From Planctomycetota bacterium (GTDB taxonomy: Bacteria; Planctomycetota; GCA-002687715): a DNA stretch of 64,000 nucleotides. This document shows, one piece after another, positions 8,671-17,805 of this stretch. A model generated the notes under the pieces. It had not been told where the DNA came from. It made no database searches and worked only from the letters and a program-made list of their open reading frames with translations. Positions within the stretch are counted from its first letter, which is position 1, and each line of letters starts with the position of its first letter. Where the stretch lies: the NCBI GenBank assembly GCA_009691765.1, contig SIAO01000009.1, forward strand, positions 40,431 to 104,430, read 5' to 3'. A program made the translations under genes and the position numbers.

Positions 8671-10260
8671 ATGCCCATGAGAATCCCAGTGCTGCTGTGC
8701 CTCCTCTGTCTCTGCTTGCAGGCCCAACCTGCGGACGCTGCTTGGGCCAACACGCGACGCTTGTTGGCAGAGCAGAAATGGAAAGAAGCGGGCATGGCCC
8801 TCGATGCGTGGTGCGTAGAGCATCCACAATCGTGGGAAGGCCTGCGCGACGCCGCAGAAACGTGGATGCGGCTCCACCGTTTCGATCGTGGCGCCGAACG
8901 CTTGCGCCGCGCTGTGCTGCTCAAGCCCGCTGAACCTGGCTTGTTGTTCAACCTTGGCATCTGTTTGCAAAACCAAGCGCGCTGGGCGGAAGCTATGCCC
9001 GTGTGGCGCGAGCTCTTGGCCGTTGCCAGCTCGGATCCCAAGGTGGATTTGCTGCCACAGATTCCGCACTCACTTGGCATTTGCGCACTACGCCTCGATT
9101 TGACGGGCGAAGCGATTGATGCCCTCTCCCGCGCTGTGGACATGGCTCCGGAGAACATGGCGTTTCGCCGCGAGTATGCAGGCACCCTCTTTGAAGCAGA
9201 CCGCTTCGATGGCGCTTTGCGCGAGTATCAAACACTGCTCGCACGGCATCCGACCAATCCCGAGTTCCTCTATCTCGCTGGTCTCGCCGCACTTCGCAGC
9301 AGCAAAGACGATCTCGCAGAAAGCCTGCTACGCGATGCTCGCCGCGCCGACTCCAAGGGCGCGAATCCATCCGCTAAGCTCGCGCAGCTCTATCAAAGGC
9401 AAGACAAACCCGACTTGGCGCACAGCCTCTATCTCGAGGCCCTTGAACGCAATCCGCAGTCCGCCGAAGCGCTTCATGGCCTGCAACGTATCGCGCAGAG
9501 TCGTGGCGACAGCGAAGACGCGCGTGAATACCAGCGCCGTTTCGAAGAAGTGAAACGCTTTGAAGACGATGGGTCGGAGCGACTGCGCTCCATCAAGCGC
9601 CGTCTGAAAGTGAATCCGCGAGATGCGGAAGCGCTGCTTGAACAAGCCTCGCTACACCTCGTCGAAGGCAAGTTTGAACGTGCCATGGAAAGCTACGCGC
9701 TGCTGCTGTCTTATGAGCCTCGCCACGAAATCGCTGTGCTGAACATGACAGCACTCTTGGCTAGACGCGGTGAGACCTTCGCAGCGCTGTGCGAATTGGA
9801 CCGCGTCCTTGAAGGCGATGCCAACAACCCCTTCACCAATCTTGAGCGTGCCCGACTCTTGCTTGGCATGAAAAAGCCTGGCGATGCCGTCATTGCCGCG
9901 CGCAGCGCGTTGGTGCGCATGGACCGCAAAGACACGCGCTTCATCGACCTCGTAGAAATCTTGGGAGAAGCGGTATTCCAAGCGAAAGACCCCGGCGACG
10001 CAGCCGACATCATTGCTGCCGCGTTGCCAGCGGCTCCGGCTGATCGCTGCGCACGCCTCGCACTGCGCATGTTGCAACTGAACAGCCTCGGCGGCGATGC
10101 CAGCAAGAGCATTGATGCGCTGACGGCGACCGCCGAGCGCGTGAGTGCTGCTGATCCGCTGCGCACTGCGTTGCTGCAACAACTGGTGCGGTTGCTCGAT
10201 GCTCGCGGCGACACAGAAGCTGCCGCGCGTTGGCGCGCTTTGCTCGAACCCAAGAAGTGA
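8671..10260 (+). CDS. Secreted TPR-repeat protein
   Basis: A 529-residue protein with a signal peptide (MPMRIPVLLCLLCLCLQAQPADA) and then a nearly continuous array of about ten tetratricopeptide-like helix pairs, for example LRRAVLLKPAEPGLLFNLGICLQ and LYLEALERNPQSAEALHGL. No enzymatic domain is present. Such proteins act as protein-interaction scaffolds in the periplasm. It follows the radical SAM gene by 49 bases on the same strand and converges with the flippase gene, 21 bases away. Confidence 0.8.
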   Translation: MPMRIPVLLCLLCLCLQAQPADAAWANTRRLLAEQKWKEAGMALDAWCVEHPQSWEGLRDAAETWMRLHRFDRGAERLRRAVLLKPAEPGLLFNLGICLQNQARWAEAMPVWRELLAVASSDPKVDLLPQIPHSLGICALRLDLTGEAIDALSRAVDMAPENMAFRREYAGTLFEADRFDGALREYQTLLARHPTNPEFLYLAGLAALRSSKDDLAESLLRDARRADSKGANPSAKLAQLYQRQDKPDLAHSLYLEALERNPQSAEALHGLQRIAQSRGDSEDAREYQRRFEEVKRFEDDGSERLRSIKRRLKVNPRDAEALLEQASLHLVEGKFERAMESYALLLSYEPRHEIAVLNMTALLARRGETFAALCELDRVLEGDANNPFTNLERARLLLGMKKPGDAVIAARSALVRMDRKDTRFIDLVEILGEAVFQAKDPGDAADIIAAALPAAPADRCARLALRMLQLNSLGGDASKSIDALTATAERVSAADPLRTALLQQLVRLLDARGDTEAAARWRALLEPKK

Positions 10261-10281
10261 CTGCGCTGAGAATGCGTCGTG

Positions 10282-11637
10282 TCAACGCCGTGGTTTCAAC
10301 GCGCGCAGCAAGTCCTTCCATAGAGCAAAGTCCGCTGCGCCGGGCAACAACCCGCGCCATCCGCAGCCACCACCAGCACGGAAAATCAACGCCAACACGA
10401 GGAGGTGTAGCGCATAACAAGCTGTGCTCGTCCATGCCGCAGCCACGGCGCCTTGTTGTGGAATCAGTAGAAGGTTCAGCGCCACATTCACGGCCGCAAT
10501 GCCAAGTCCGATGAGTGTGAGCAGCACCAAGCGGTTCTGCGCCACCAACCACCAAGACAACACGACTGCGCAGGCCCACATCAAACCACCGGGCAACAGA
10601 ATCAAGAGCGGCACGCTGCCAATCATGAATCCTTCGCCGTAAACGCCACGCAACAAGGGCCAAGCGAGCAGCGCCAACAACAGAGTCGGTGGCAGCAGGA
10701 GCGCCACCACGCGGCGTGACCCCGACGCAATGCTCGTGGCTAGTGCCACCCTGTCCCCGGCGTGCTGTGCCAAAGCGGATCCGAGCATCTCCTTCACCGG
10801 TTGCACCACGAAACGCCGCAATTGACCGCTCAACGCCGCGGCCAGTGCATAGGGCCCAACCGCGCCAGCTCCATGGAAATGCCACAGGATCAACTGATCA
10901 CCGCTCAGGATCACTGCCGCGGCCACCACAGCGCCTTGCACGCGGAGCCCGCCACTGATTTGTGCCCAGAGCAGCGGGAAGCCAATACCGAAACCCGTGG
11001 CGCGGATTCCGGCGTCTCGCATCACGCCTACCAACGCGCACAACGCAGCCGCCACGGACGACAGCGCCCATGCTTGCACTGCTCCACGCACGCCGCCGTC
11101 GGTGGCCACGGCCAAGAGGATCACAGCCAACAACAACGCACTGTTGCGCGCCAAATGCACAGCGTTGAAAGCGCGCATGTTGCGCCGACCTTGCAGCACT
11201 CCCGCGAGGACACGTGCGAGGATTTCGAAAGGGGCTGCCAGCACCAGCCAGCGCAATGTGAAAACGTCAGCTCCGTTGGCAGCGGCACGAGGATGCAGAA
11301 AGCCAAGCACACCGGTGTCAGCGGTAAACGCTAATTCGAACACCACCCAAATCACACTGCCGAGCAGCAACGCCGCCAACAGCGCATTGCCCACGAGACG
11401 ACCAGCGCAACTCGCATCGCGTGCGAGCAACAGCAACTGCGGCTCTTCGAGGCTCGGATAGAGCAGCATCAAGAGGGCGAACAGCGAAAGCGCCACATCC
11501 ACGGAGCCCTTGCCGGCGGGTCCGAGAGTGCGCGCGAGCAACACGCCGCTGACAAACATCAGCAGCAGCCCCAGCGCTTTGGTGGCAAAGAGCCCTGCCA
11601 AAGTGCGCTTCTCTCCTGTCGTACCGCCGGCCAGCAT
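10282..11637 (-). CDS. Polysaccharide flippase (MATE/Wzx superfamily)
   Basis: A 451-residue integral membrane protein with about 12-14 hydrophobic helices. It begins with the Wzx/MurJ-like pattern T-L-A-G-L-F-A-T-K-A-L-G-L-L-L-M-F-V-S-G-V-L-L-A-R-T-L-G-P. Such proteins translocate lipid-linked oligosaccharides across the inner membrane. Substrate and partner glycosyltransferases are not evident, because no glycan cluster surrounds it. It is divergent from the coiled-coil membrane protein at 11685, with only 47 bases for both promoters. Confidence 0.85.
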   Translation of the reverse strand: MLAGGTTGEKRTLAGLFATKALGLLLMFVSGVLLARTLGPAGKGSVDVALSLFALLMLLYPSLEEPQLLLLARDASCAGRLVGNALLAALLLGSVIWVVFELAFTADTGVLGFLHPRAAANGADVFTLRWLVLAAPFEILARVLAGVLQGRRNMRAFNAVHLARNSALLLAVILLAVATDGGVRGAVQAWALSSVAAALCALVGVMRDAGIRATGFGIGFPLLWAQISGGLRVQGAVVAAAVILSGDQLILWHFHGAGAVGPYALAAALSGQLRRFVVQPVKEMLGSALAQHAGDRVALATSIASGSRRVVALLLPPTLLLALLAWPLLRGVYGEGFMIGSVPLLILLPGGLMWACAVVLSWWLVAQNRLVLLTLIGLGIAAVNVALNLLLIPQQGAVAAAWTSTACYALHLLVLALIFRAGGGCGWRGLLPGAADFALWKDLLRALKPRR

Positions 11638-11684
11638 GGTGCGGCGGATCGTAAGGACGCGGCTGTGCAGGGTAAAGTGAGCCC

Positions 11685-12416
11685 GTGATTGCTCCCGCGG
11701 GATTCTTGCTCAACAAAGTACGCCTGCTCGGATGGCTGGCGGTCACTATCGTGGCGCTCTTGTTCGCGTGGACGCTGATCGAAGATCGGCTTGAAAAAGC
11801 GGAATTGCGCGCGCAGATCGCAGACTTGCGTTCACGTGTCGCGCGCCTGACCGCCGAGACACGACGCGCTCGGGTGTTGGTCGAGAGCATCAAAACGGAT
11901 GCAGCCGGCATCAACCACACAGTCCTGCTGTGGGCCGAAACGGACGAAGCCGGGAAGCTGCTGCCCGGCGACACTCTGCGCCGCCTGCAAGTGCGCGGCT
12001 CCGATGTGCATTTTGATTCGCGCCAGATCATCTTCTCGTCGGAAGACACTGCGGCGGGCGATCCGCTACGTGGACGCGCCCTCACGCTGTTCACGCGCAT
12101 CTGGGGCGATCAGCAATCACCGGAGTCTGGAGCAGCGCTTGAAGTTGGAGATGCCAGCAACCCTGTGCCGGCGCGATTCAGAAGCGGTAGTGCCTCGCTA
12201 CGCGATGCCGAAGATCGTCTGTGGCGCCGCTTTCAGAGTTACTGCACCGACCAAGCCGCCGCCGAAGAAGATGGAGTGCGCACGGCACAAGGCACGGCCG
12301 TGCACAAAACGCTGCTCGCTGGGCGTGAATACCGCATCAGCGTGAGCGCTCCGGGGCAAGTGCTGCTCGATGGCCCGTTTGATCCAGACCCTTTCGTTTT
12401 CCGTCCTGGCCACTGA
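11685..12416 (+). CDS. Membrane-anchored coiled-coil protein, unknown function
   Basis: I do not recognise this gene. The 243-residue product has one N-terminal membrane helix (LLGWLAVTIVALLFAWTLI, about residues 13-31) and then a coiled coil rich in Glu, Arg and Leu (about 32-70). A periplasmic beta-rich domain without known motifs follows. The start is GTG 11685, and no ATG fits the membrane helix. The layout is like a division- or envelope-associated bitopic protein, but there is no specific similarity to name. Confidence 0.6.
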   Translation: MIAPAGFLLNKVRLLGWLAVTIVALLFAWTLIEDRLEKAELRAQIADLRSRVARLTAETRRARVLVESIKTDAAGINHTVLLWAETDEAGKLLPGDTLRRLQVRGSDVHFDSRQIIFSSEDTAAGDPLRGRALTLFTRIWGDQQSPESGAALEVGDASNPVPARFRSGSASLRDAEDRLWRRFQSYCTDQAAAEEDGVRTAQGTAVHKTLLAGREYRISVSAPGQVLLDGPFDPDPFVFRPGH

Positions 12417-12554
12417 AGCGAAAGGCGCATTGCGGCGCGGCATTGGATTGTGCCGATTCAATCGCAACCTCGATCCGGCCGAAAGTGACCTCTGGGCGCC
12501 GCTGACCTTCTGCGATCACGCAAGAACAGTCGCCTTGGAAGGGTTCGCAGCATC

Positions 12555-13547
12555 ATGCACCGCAATCTGCTCAGCTTCGTAGTGGCCGCCCTAATCTCGG
12601 GCGCTCTCGACGCGCAACAATTCACTTTGAGCGCCTCGCCGCTGATGATTGGCCAGCCCTTCGGCGTGCAACTTTCGGGTGGCGGCGCAAACGCACCGCT
12701 GCATTTGCTGTTGGATCAATCACCAGGGCCCATTCAGGTTGCAAGTCTTGGCAGCGTGCAACTCGGATTCACGCCAGCGCTCTACGCCATCACTTGGCTG
12801 TCGCTCGACAATCTTGGTGGCTTGAGCTTCACATCTTCCGTGCATGCCGACCCGGCCTACACGGGCAACATGGTCTATGCACAAGCTGCCAGCCTCTCGC
12901 CCACCGCACCTGGTGGCGCAGTGTTGTCCAATCCACTGGCGCAAGGATTTCATCCTGCTCCTTGCGGTGCCGGCGCGCTCACCGCCTTGAACTTGGGCGA
13001 AGACTCGGCTGAAGTCGTCGCACTACCGTTCGCGTTCCCTTTCTATGGGCAAATCTGGACGCAAGTTGGCATCAGCAGCAATGGGCTGCTCACCTTTGGC
13101 GGCATCAGCATTGATCCCACGGAACAAGTGGGTGATTTCATTTCTGGGCTGCCCAAAGTCGCTGTGCTCTGGGACGACCTCTCGCCCCAAGTGCAGGGCA
13201 GCGTCAGCGTGTGCGCCACGAGCAACGCATTCCAAGTTTCATGGACCGGCGTGCCGCAGTTCTATCTGCCCGACAACAACAACGCAGTGGTGACGCTCTA
13301 TCCGAGCGGTGCCATTTCCATGACATGGCCTGGCATTGAACTTGCTGATTCCCTCGTGGGCATCGCGCCTGGCTCGCTGCAAGGCGCGCTGAGCGTGGCC
13401 AATTTCTCGGGCGCCGCCGCTTACGGCAACAGCAATGGATCCGGCCCGCTCTTCGAGAGCTTCTTGCCCTGCTGCAATCCTTTCGACCTGCACAACCGGC
13501 GCGTGAGCTTCGTACGCCAAGGTGCGGGCTACCGCTGGGTGCGCTGA
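12555..13547 (+). CDS. Secreted protein with nidogen-like domain (paralogue A)
   Basis: A 330-residue exported protein. The signal peptide is MHRNLLSFVVAALISGALDAQQ. The first half is a beta-rich domain. The second half contains F-P-F-Y-G-Q-I-W-T-Q-V-G-I-S-S-N-G-L-L-T-F-G, then V-A-V-L-W-D-D-L-S-P and F-Q-V-S-W-T-G-V-P-Q-F. This order resembles NIDO (extracellular nidogen) domains: F-x-x-Y, V-x-x-N-G-x-x-x-F, A-x-x-W-x-D, then W-x-x-V-P-x-F. The protein at 13738-14727 shares the same order and is a tandem paralogue. A cell-surface or matrix role is inferred. Confidence 0.7.
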   Translation: MHRNLLSFVVAALISGALDAQQFTLSASPLMIGQPFGVQLSGGGANAPLHLLLDQSPGPIQVASLGSVQLGFTPALYAITWLSLDNLGGLSFTSSVHADPAYTGNMVYAQAASLSPTAPGGAVLSNPLAQGFHPAPCGAGALTALNLGEDSAEVVALPFAFPFYGQIWTQVGISSNGLLTFGGISIDPTEQVGDFISGLPKVAVLWDDLSPQVQGSVSVCATSNAFQVSWTGVPQFYLPDNNNAVVTLYPSGAISMTWPGIELADSLVGIAPGSLQGALSVANFSGAAAYGNSNGSGPLFESFLPCCNPFDLHNRRVSFVRQGAGYRWVR

Positions 13548-13681
13548 CACTTCCGCTTTTTGTCCATGCACCGCGTTGAACAAAAACACGCGTCGCCGCG
13601 CACCTTCCACAAAATCGTGTTCTAAAGACACACCGCATCCGCGCCGATAAAAGCTCCGGTTTGAAGGACTGACACACACTT

Positions 13682-13704
13682 CGGTGCAGCGCCATGCTGC
13701 ACCG
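13682..13704. other. Perfect hairpin in the leader of the second nidogen-like gene
   Basis: CGGTGCAGC pairs perfectly with GCTGCACCG across the loop GCCAT, giving nine base pairs. It lies 34 bases before the ATG and just upstream of the GAAGGAG ribosome-binding site, with no U-run after it. It could stabilise the mRNA 5' end or bind a regulator. No function can be assigned. Confidence 0.5.
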
Positions 13705-13737
13705 CACACACACCCACAATTATGTGAAGGAGTTCCG

Positions 13738-14727
13738 ATGAAGTTTCGAATCCTGTGCGCAATGAGTCTTGTTGTCTGTAGCGCCACCGGCCTGACTGCC
13801 CAGGTGACTCTGCAGTCTTCCACGCTGTCTCTCGGACAGGCCTACACCGTCGCAGCGGCCAGCGGTCCTGCAAACGGCTCTATCTATTTCGCGATCGATC
13901 AGCATGTCGCACCCTACTGGATCGCGTCGCTGGGTTGCCAGATCGACCTCGCACTTTCACCCAAGTGCTACGTCTTCCCGAAGCAACAGCTCAATGCAGC
14001 CGGCAGCATAACTTTGAGCTTGGTGATGAGCTCCGATCCAACGCAAGTCGGGCAGTACGCCTACTTGCAAGCGGTCACACTCGATCCCACCAGCGGGAGC
14101 GCGCGCTCGAGCAATCTCGTGACCGTTGGCGTGCATCCTGCGCCAATAGCGACACAGCCCGTGACCAACCTCGCGCTCGGCAATGACCAAGTCATGCCCA
14201 CCGCGTTCTCGTTCATGAGCTTCCCATTCTACGGTTCCACATACAGCAGTGCTCATGTGAGCAGCAACGGCCGCATCACCTTTACTGGTGGCGTTGCACT
14301 CTCCGTCGAGAGCTGCGTGAACCACCTCACGGATGAACCGAGCATCGCCGTCCTGTGGGACGACCTCGATCCCTCCAGCGGCGGCACCGTCGGCTACAGC
14401 GAAGATCCGACCGGCGCATGGGCACGCATCACTTGGACGAACGTCCCTCAGTTCGGCGTTGGCGACAGCAACACAGCAAGTTGCACGCTTTACGCCACCG
14501 GTGACATCGCGCTCGAATACGGCAACGTTGCCCTCGGCGACTGCCTCACAGGGATCAGCCCGGGCCTAAATGCGTCGACGGCGGTTCCGATGGACATGAG
14601 CGCCTGTGACTTCCGTGTGCTGCAAGGCGCGATCTACGAGATCTTCCCTCTCAGCTTTGATCTCGCGAGTTCCGCTATGACCTTCCATCCGTACGGTGGC
14701 GGCGCGTACTCACTGCTCGTCAACTGA
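13738..14727 (+). CDS. Secreted protein with nidogen-like domain (paralogue B)
   Basis: A 329-residue exported protein with signal peptide MKFRILCAMSLVVCSATGLTAQ. It is the tandem paralogue of 12555-13547. Both have a beta-rich N-terminal domain, then F-P-F-Y-G (here FPFYGSTYSSAHVSSNGRITF), I-A-V-L-W-D-D-L, W-T-N-V-P-Q-F and a Leu/Gly-rich end. Two Cys pairs are plausible (QID/CYVF and SCVNHL/ACDF regions). ATG 13738 is chosen because GAAGGAG sits seven to eight bases upstream and the frame then opens directly into a signal peptide. An intrinsic terminator follows. Confidence 0.72.
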   Translation: MKFRILCAMSLVVCSATGLTAQVTLQSSTLSLGQAYTVAAASGPANGSIYFAIDQHVAPYWIASLGCQIDLALSPKCYVFPKQQLNAAGSITLSLVMSSDPTQVGQYAYLQAVTLDPTSGSARSSNLVTVGVHPAPIATQPVTNLALGNDQVMPTAFSFMSFPFYGSTYSSAHVSSNGRITFTGGVALSVESCVNHLTDEPSIAVLWDDLDPSSGGTVGYSEDPTGAWARITWTNVPQFGVGDSNTASCTLYATGDIALEYGNVALGDCLTGISPGLNASTAVPMDMSACDFRVLQGAIYEIFPLSFDLASSAMTFHPYGGGAYSLLVN

Positions 14728-14764
14728 ACATGCGGCGGCATGTTGCCGCCGAAGACTTGGTAAG

Positions 14765-14807
14765 GCGGCGCGGGAGCTTGGCGGCTCTCGCGCCGCTTCT
14801 TTGTTTT
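14765..14807 (+). terminator. Intrinsic terminator after nidogen-like gene B
   Basis: GCGGCGCGGGAGC pairs with GCTCTCGCGCCGC over a six-base loop (13 pairs, one G-U) and is followed by TTCTTTGTTTT. It ends the plus-strand transcript before the converging FHA-kinase gene. A second perfect hairpin without a U-run (CGGCGGCA/TGCCGCCG, 14733-14751) lies just before it. Confidence 0.85.
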
Positions 14808-14822
14808 GCAGGAGTTTTCGCG

Positions 14823-15974
14823 TCAGCGCAACAAGTCGAGATCAGCGAGCAACTCATCGTGGTTGCGATGCCTCTGTGACGGAGCCTTCGCGCACAAGCG
14901 AGCCACGAGTGCAGATGCCGCAGCCGGCAAATCCGGAAGCAGCGCAGAGAGATCCGGCAATGGTTGATGCTCGTGCGCCTGCCGTAGCGCTGTCACTTCC
15001 AGTTGTTCGTAGGGCAAGCGTCCGCTCAACAACTGAAACAGCGAAATGCCTAACGCGTAAAAATCTGAGGCCACGCTGCGCGGCGCGCGACCGCTGAACA
15101 ATTCTGGCGCGCTGTATGCCGCCGTGCCGCGCTTGTCGGCCGCATCGGTGCGCCCCATTTGCGCGAGCCCAAAATCGCAGAGCTTGGCGACGCCTTCCTT
15201 CGTGAGCAGCACATTCGCTGGCTTGATGTCACCATGCACCACATGACGGTGAAGCCATGCACCATGCAACGCCTGTGCCACCTCAAAAGCCATCTGCATC
15301 ACGACGCGGTACGGCAACGGGCCCTCGCGTCGCAGCTTCTCGCGCGCTGATTCGCCGTCGACCAACTCCATCAACAGATAGTGAAACCCCTGCGCATGAC
15401 CGTGCCCGTAGAACTTGACAATGCCCGCGTGGTCGAGGCTCGCGAGGATGAGCATCTCCGTCACGAACTCTTGCAAGGCCGTGTCCGAGGCCGCAAGTTC
15501 CGGACGCAGCACCTTGAGCGCGCGTTGTGCGGACGGATTGACTTGTTCCGCTGCGTAAACCACGCCCATGCCGCCGGCACCGAGGCGCCGCAAGATCCGG
15601 AAGTTGGGAAATGTCGTGGGGTCGAGGTTTTCAGCGAGCCCGCCACCACGGGTTTGCCCCGGCATCACTGCGGTCTCTTCGATCGCAAAGAACTCCAAGA
15701 CCGTCAGCTTCAAACTGCCCGCACGCACTTCATCCCCAACTTGCAACTCTGCCGCACCCACGCGCAGACCTTTCACGAATGTGCCGTGGCGCGAGCCGAG
15801 GTCTTCCAAACGCAGTGAGACGCCATCGAGGACCAAGCGGAAATGATGTCGCGAGAGATCGCTGAGTTCCGGGAACGCGACAGTGCAATCATCGGCGCGG
15901 CCAACAACGCAGAGCGCTGCATCAATGACACACTCTTCAGACTGCGCACGCGTGTCCAACTGAAAACGGATCAT
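14823..15974 (-). CDS. FHA domain Ser/Thr protein kinase
   Basis: A 383-residue protein with an N-terminal FHA domain (about residues 1-95: V-G-R-A-D-D-C, S-R-H-H-F and G-S-R-H-G-T-F, the phosphothreonine-binding signature) and a Hanks-type kinase domain (about 125-383). The kinase has the glycine loop G-A-G-G-M-G-V-V-Y, the Lys in A-L-K-V-L, the catalytic loop H-G-D-I-K-P-A-N-V-L-L, D-F-G and A-P-E. The catalytic loop has HGD in place of HRD, so it is a non-RD kinase, probably not switched by activation-loop phosphorylation. No membrane segment is visible. Only three bases separate it from the upstream gamma-glutamyltransferase gene, so the two form an operon. Confidence 0.9.
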   Translation of the reverse strand: MIRFQLDTRAQSEECVIDAALCVVGRADDCTVAFPELSDLSRHHFRLVLDGVSLRLEDLGSRHGTFVKGLRVGAAELQVGDEVRAGSLKLTVLEFFAIEETAVMPGQTRGGGLAENLDPTTFPNFRILRRLGAGGMGVVYAAEQVNPSAQRALKVLRPELAASDTALQEFVTEMLILASLDHAGIVKFYGHGHAQGFHYLLMELVDGESAREKLRREGPLPYRVVMQMAFEVAQALHGAWLHRHVVHGDIKPANVLLTKEGVAKLCDFGLAQMGRTDAADKRGTAAYSAPELFSGRAPRSVASDFYALGISLFQLLSGRLPYEQLEVTALRQAHEHQPLPDLSALLPDLPAAASALVARLCAKAPSQRHRNHDELLADLDLLR

Positions 15975-15977
15975 GCG

Positions 15978-17675
15978 TTACCAGCCCGCCGCACGCCCGC
16001 CATGGCGCGGGTCGGCGGCACCCTGCAGGACACCGGTTGCGGGATTCCGCTGAATGGCGTGGCAATCACCTTGAAAACGCGGCGATGCAACGAAGCGATG
16101 CCCACGCTTTTCCAGTGCTGCGCGTTGCAGCGCGTTGAAGGTTGCCGGCTCGAAAGACAACTGATCGGGGTTCCATTGGTGGTGGAAGCGCGCTGCTTCC
16201 ACGGCAGCCGCCGCGTCGGCGCCGGCATCCACGAAAGCAAGAATGCTCAGCAACACCGTGCTGATAATGGTGGGGCCGCCTGGACTACCCGTCACGAACA
16301 CGACATTTCCGTCGCGCAACAGAACCGTGGGCGTCATGGATGACAACGGTCGACGCAGTGGCGCCACTGCATTCGCTTCGCCTTGCACAAGCCCGTACAT
16401 GTTGGGCACGCCTGGTGCGGACGCGAAATCGTCCATTTCATTATTCAGCAAGAAACCCGCGCCGGCGACAGTGACGCCGCTTCCAAACGAGCCGTTGAGC
16501 GTGGTGGTGATAGCCACAGCACCGCCATGCGCGTCCACCACAGAGAGATGCGTGGTTTCGTGGCGCTCGCGTGTGAGCGGCAATGCGGCGGCGCTTGGTG
16601 TCGCGGCGCGTTCGCCGAGTGAATCTCGCATGGCCGCGATATGAGCGGGGCTTAGCAACTGCGTCACAGGAATGTCGCTTTGGTCAGGGTCGCCCAAATG
16701 GCGCGTGCGGTCCGCAAAAGCGCGCTTCATGCTCTCAATGATCCAGTGCCGCGCACGCGCCGATTCCCAATCCATCGCACGCAGGTCGAACGCTTCGAGC
16801 ATTCCGAGCATCTGCAACAACGCGACGCCTCCGCTGGATGGTGGCGGCATGGCGAGAATGTCGTAGTTCCTGTAGCGCCCACGCAGCGGCGCACGCGCAT
16901 GGACGTTGTAGTTCACGAGGTCCGCGGCACTCAATATGCCAGCGCTGCGCTGCATTTCGGCGGCAATCAACTGCGCGGTCTCGCCTGTGCGAAATTCCTG
17001 TTCGCCGTACTCCGCCAACCTGCGCAGCGTGCGTGCCAACTCGGGCTGTTTGAATTGCTGGCCGACCTGCAGCTTGTTGCCCGCGCACAAGAAAATCCGC
17101 AACGATTCAGCGTTCTTGCTGAGCAGTTTGCGTTCGCCATTTAACGCGGCCACATGATGTGCGCTGAGCGGATAGCCCGATTCTGCCAAAGCAATCGCTG
17201 GCGCGAGCACTGTCGCAAGAGGTTTGGTGCCGTAGCGCGCGAGAGCCGCACACAAACCCGGAACGCTGCCAGGTGTGGCGACGCCAAGGTGTCCGATCGT
17301 GCTGCGCTCAGGAATAGGTTTGCCGTCAGGCCCGAGGTACATGTCGCGAGTCGCCGCGACCGGTGCTGTCTCGCGAAAGTCGAGCGCCGTTTCGCGGCCG
17401 TCGGCAAGGTGCATGACCATGAAGCCGCCGCCGCCGAGGTTTCCGGCGGATGGCCAAGTGACAGCAAGAGCAAACGCTGTGGCCACCGCTGCGTCCACGC
17501 AATTGCCACCCGCGCGCAGCATGGACAGGCCGGCCTCCGCTGCGAGGGGCTCGGTGCACACGACCATGCCGTGCTGGCCAACGACTGGAACCGCGTGAAG
17601 CGGTTCGTGCTGCACGCAGGCCGCAAGAGTGCCTAGGGCTCCGAAAGCAACAAGCAGGAACAGGCGGCGCAGCAT
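15978..17675 (-). CDS. ggt: Gamma-glutamyltransferase, lipoprotein form
   Basis: Cleaves gamma-glutamyl compounds such as glutathione and transfers or hydrolyses the glutamyl group. It is made as a proenzyme that self-cleaves before the nucleophilic Thr. The motif E-T-T-H-L-S-V-V-D puts the nucleophile at Thr374. P-L-S-S-M-T-P-T and G-S-P-G-G-P match the small-subunit substrate region. The N-terminus MLRRLFLLVAFGALGTLAAC has a lipobox (LAAC), so the enzyme is expected to be lipid-anchored outside the cytoplasm. ATG 17675 is preferred over an upstream start because it begins this lipoprotein signal. A structured leader with an intrinsic terminator precedes it. Confidence 0.93.
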   Translation of the reverse strand: MLRRLFLLVAFGALGTLAACVQHEPLHAVPVVGQHGMVVCTEPLAAEAGLSMLRAGGNCVDAAVATAFALAVTWPSAGNLGGGGFMVMHLADGRETALDFRETAPVAATRDMYLGPDGKPIPERSTIGHLGVATPGSVPGLCAALARYGTKPLATVLAPAIALAESGYPLSAHHVAALNGERKLLSKNAESLRIFLCAGNKLQVGQQFKQPELARTLRRLAEYGEQEFRTGETAQLIAAEMQRSAGILSAADLVNYNVHARAPLRGRYRNYDILAMPPPSSGGVALLQMLGMLEAFDLRAMDWESARARHWIIESMKRAFADRTRHLGDPDQSDIPVTQLLSPAHIAAMRDSLGERAATPSAAALPLTRERHETTHLSVVDAHGGAVAITTTLNGSFGSGVTVAGAGFLLNNEMDDFASAPGVPNMYGLVQGEANAVAPLRRPLSSMTPTVLLRDGNVVFVTGSPGGPTIISTVLLSILAFVDAGADAAAAVEAARFHHQWNPDQLSFEPATFNALQRAALEKRGHRFVASPRFQGDCHAIQRNPATGVLQGAADPRHGGRAAGW

Positions 17676-17764
17676 GGCCGCGAGTTTACGAGGAGCGCTC
17701 AAACGTCCAGCATGGAGTGTGGCGCTGCCTGACGACCAAAGGCCCGGCTTCACCCGTGGTGTGC

Positions 17765-17804
17765 AAAAAAGAAGAGGAGCACACCGGCCTGGTGCACCCC
17801 TCTC
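17765..17804 (-). terminator. Intrinsic terminator 90 bases before ggt
   Basis: On the minus strand GAGAGGGGTGCACC pairs over 14 positions (four G-U) with GGTGTGCTCCTCTT around a five-base AGGCC loop. One C and then six U follow. It lies between panD and ggt, both on the minus strand. It either ends panD transcripts 270 bases past the gene or acts as an attenuator in the ggt leader. Confidence 0.8.
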
Positions 17805-17805
17805 G

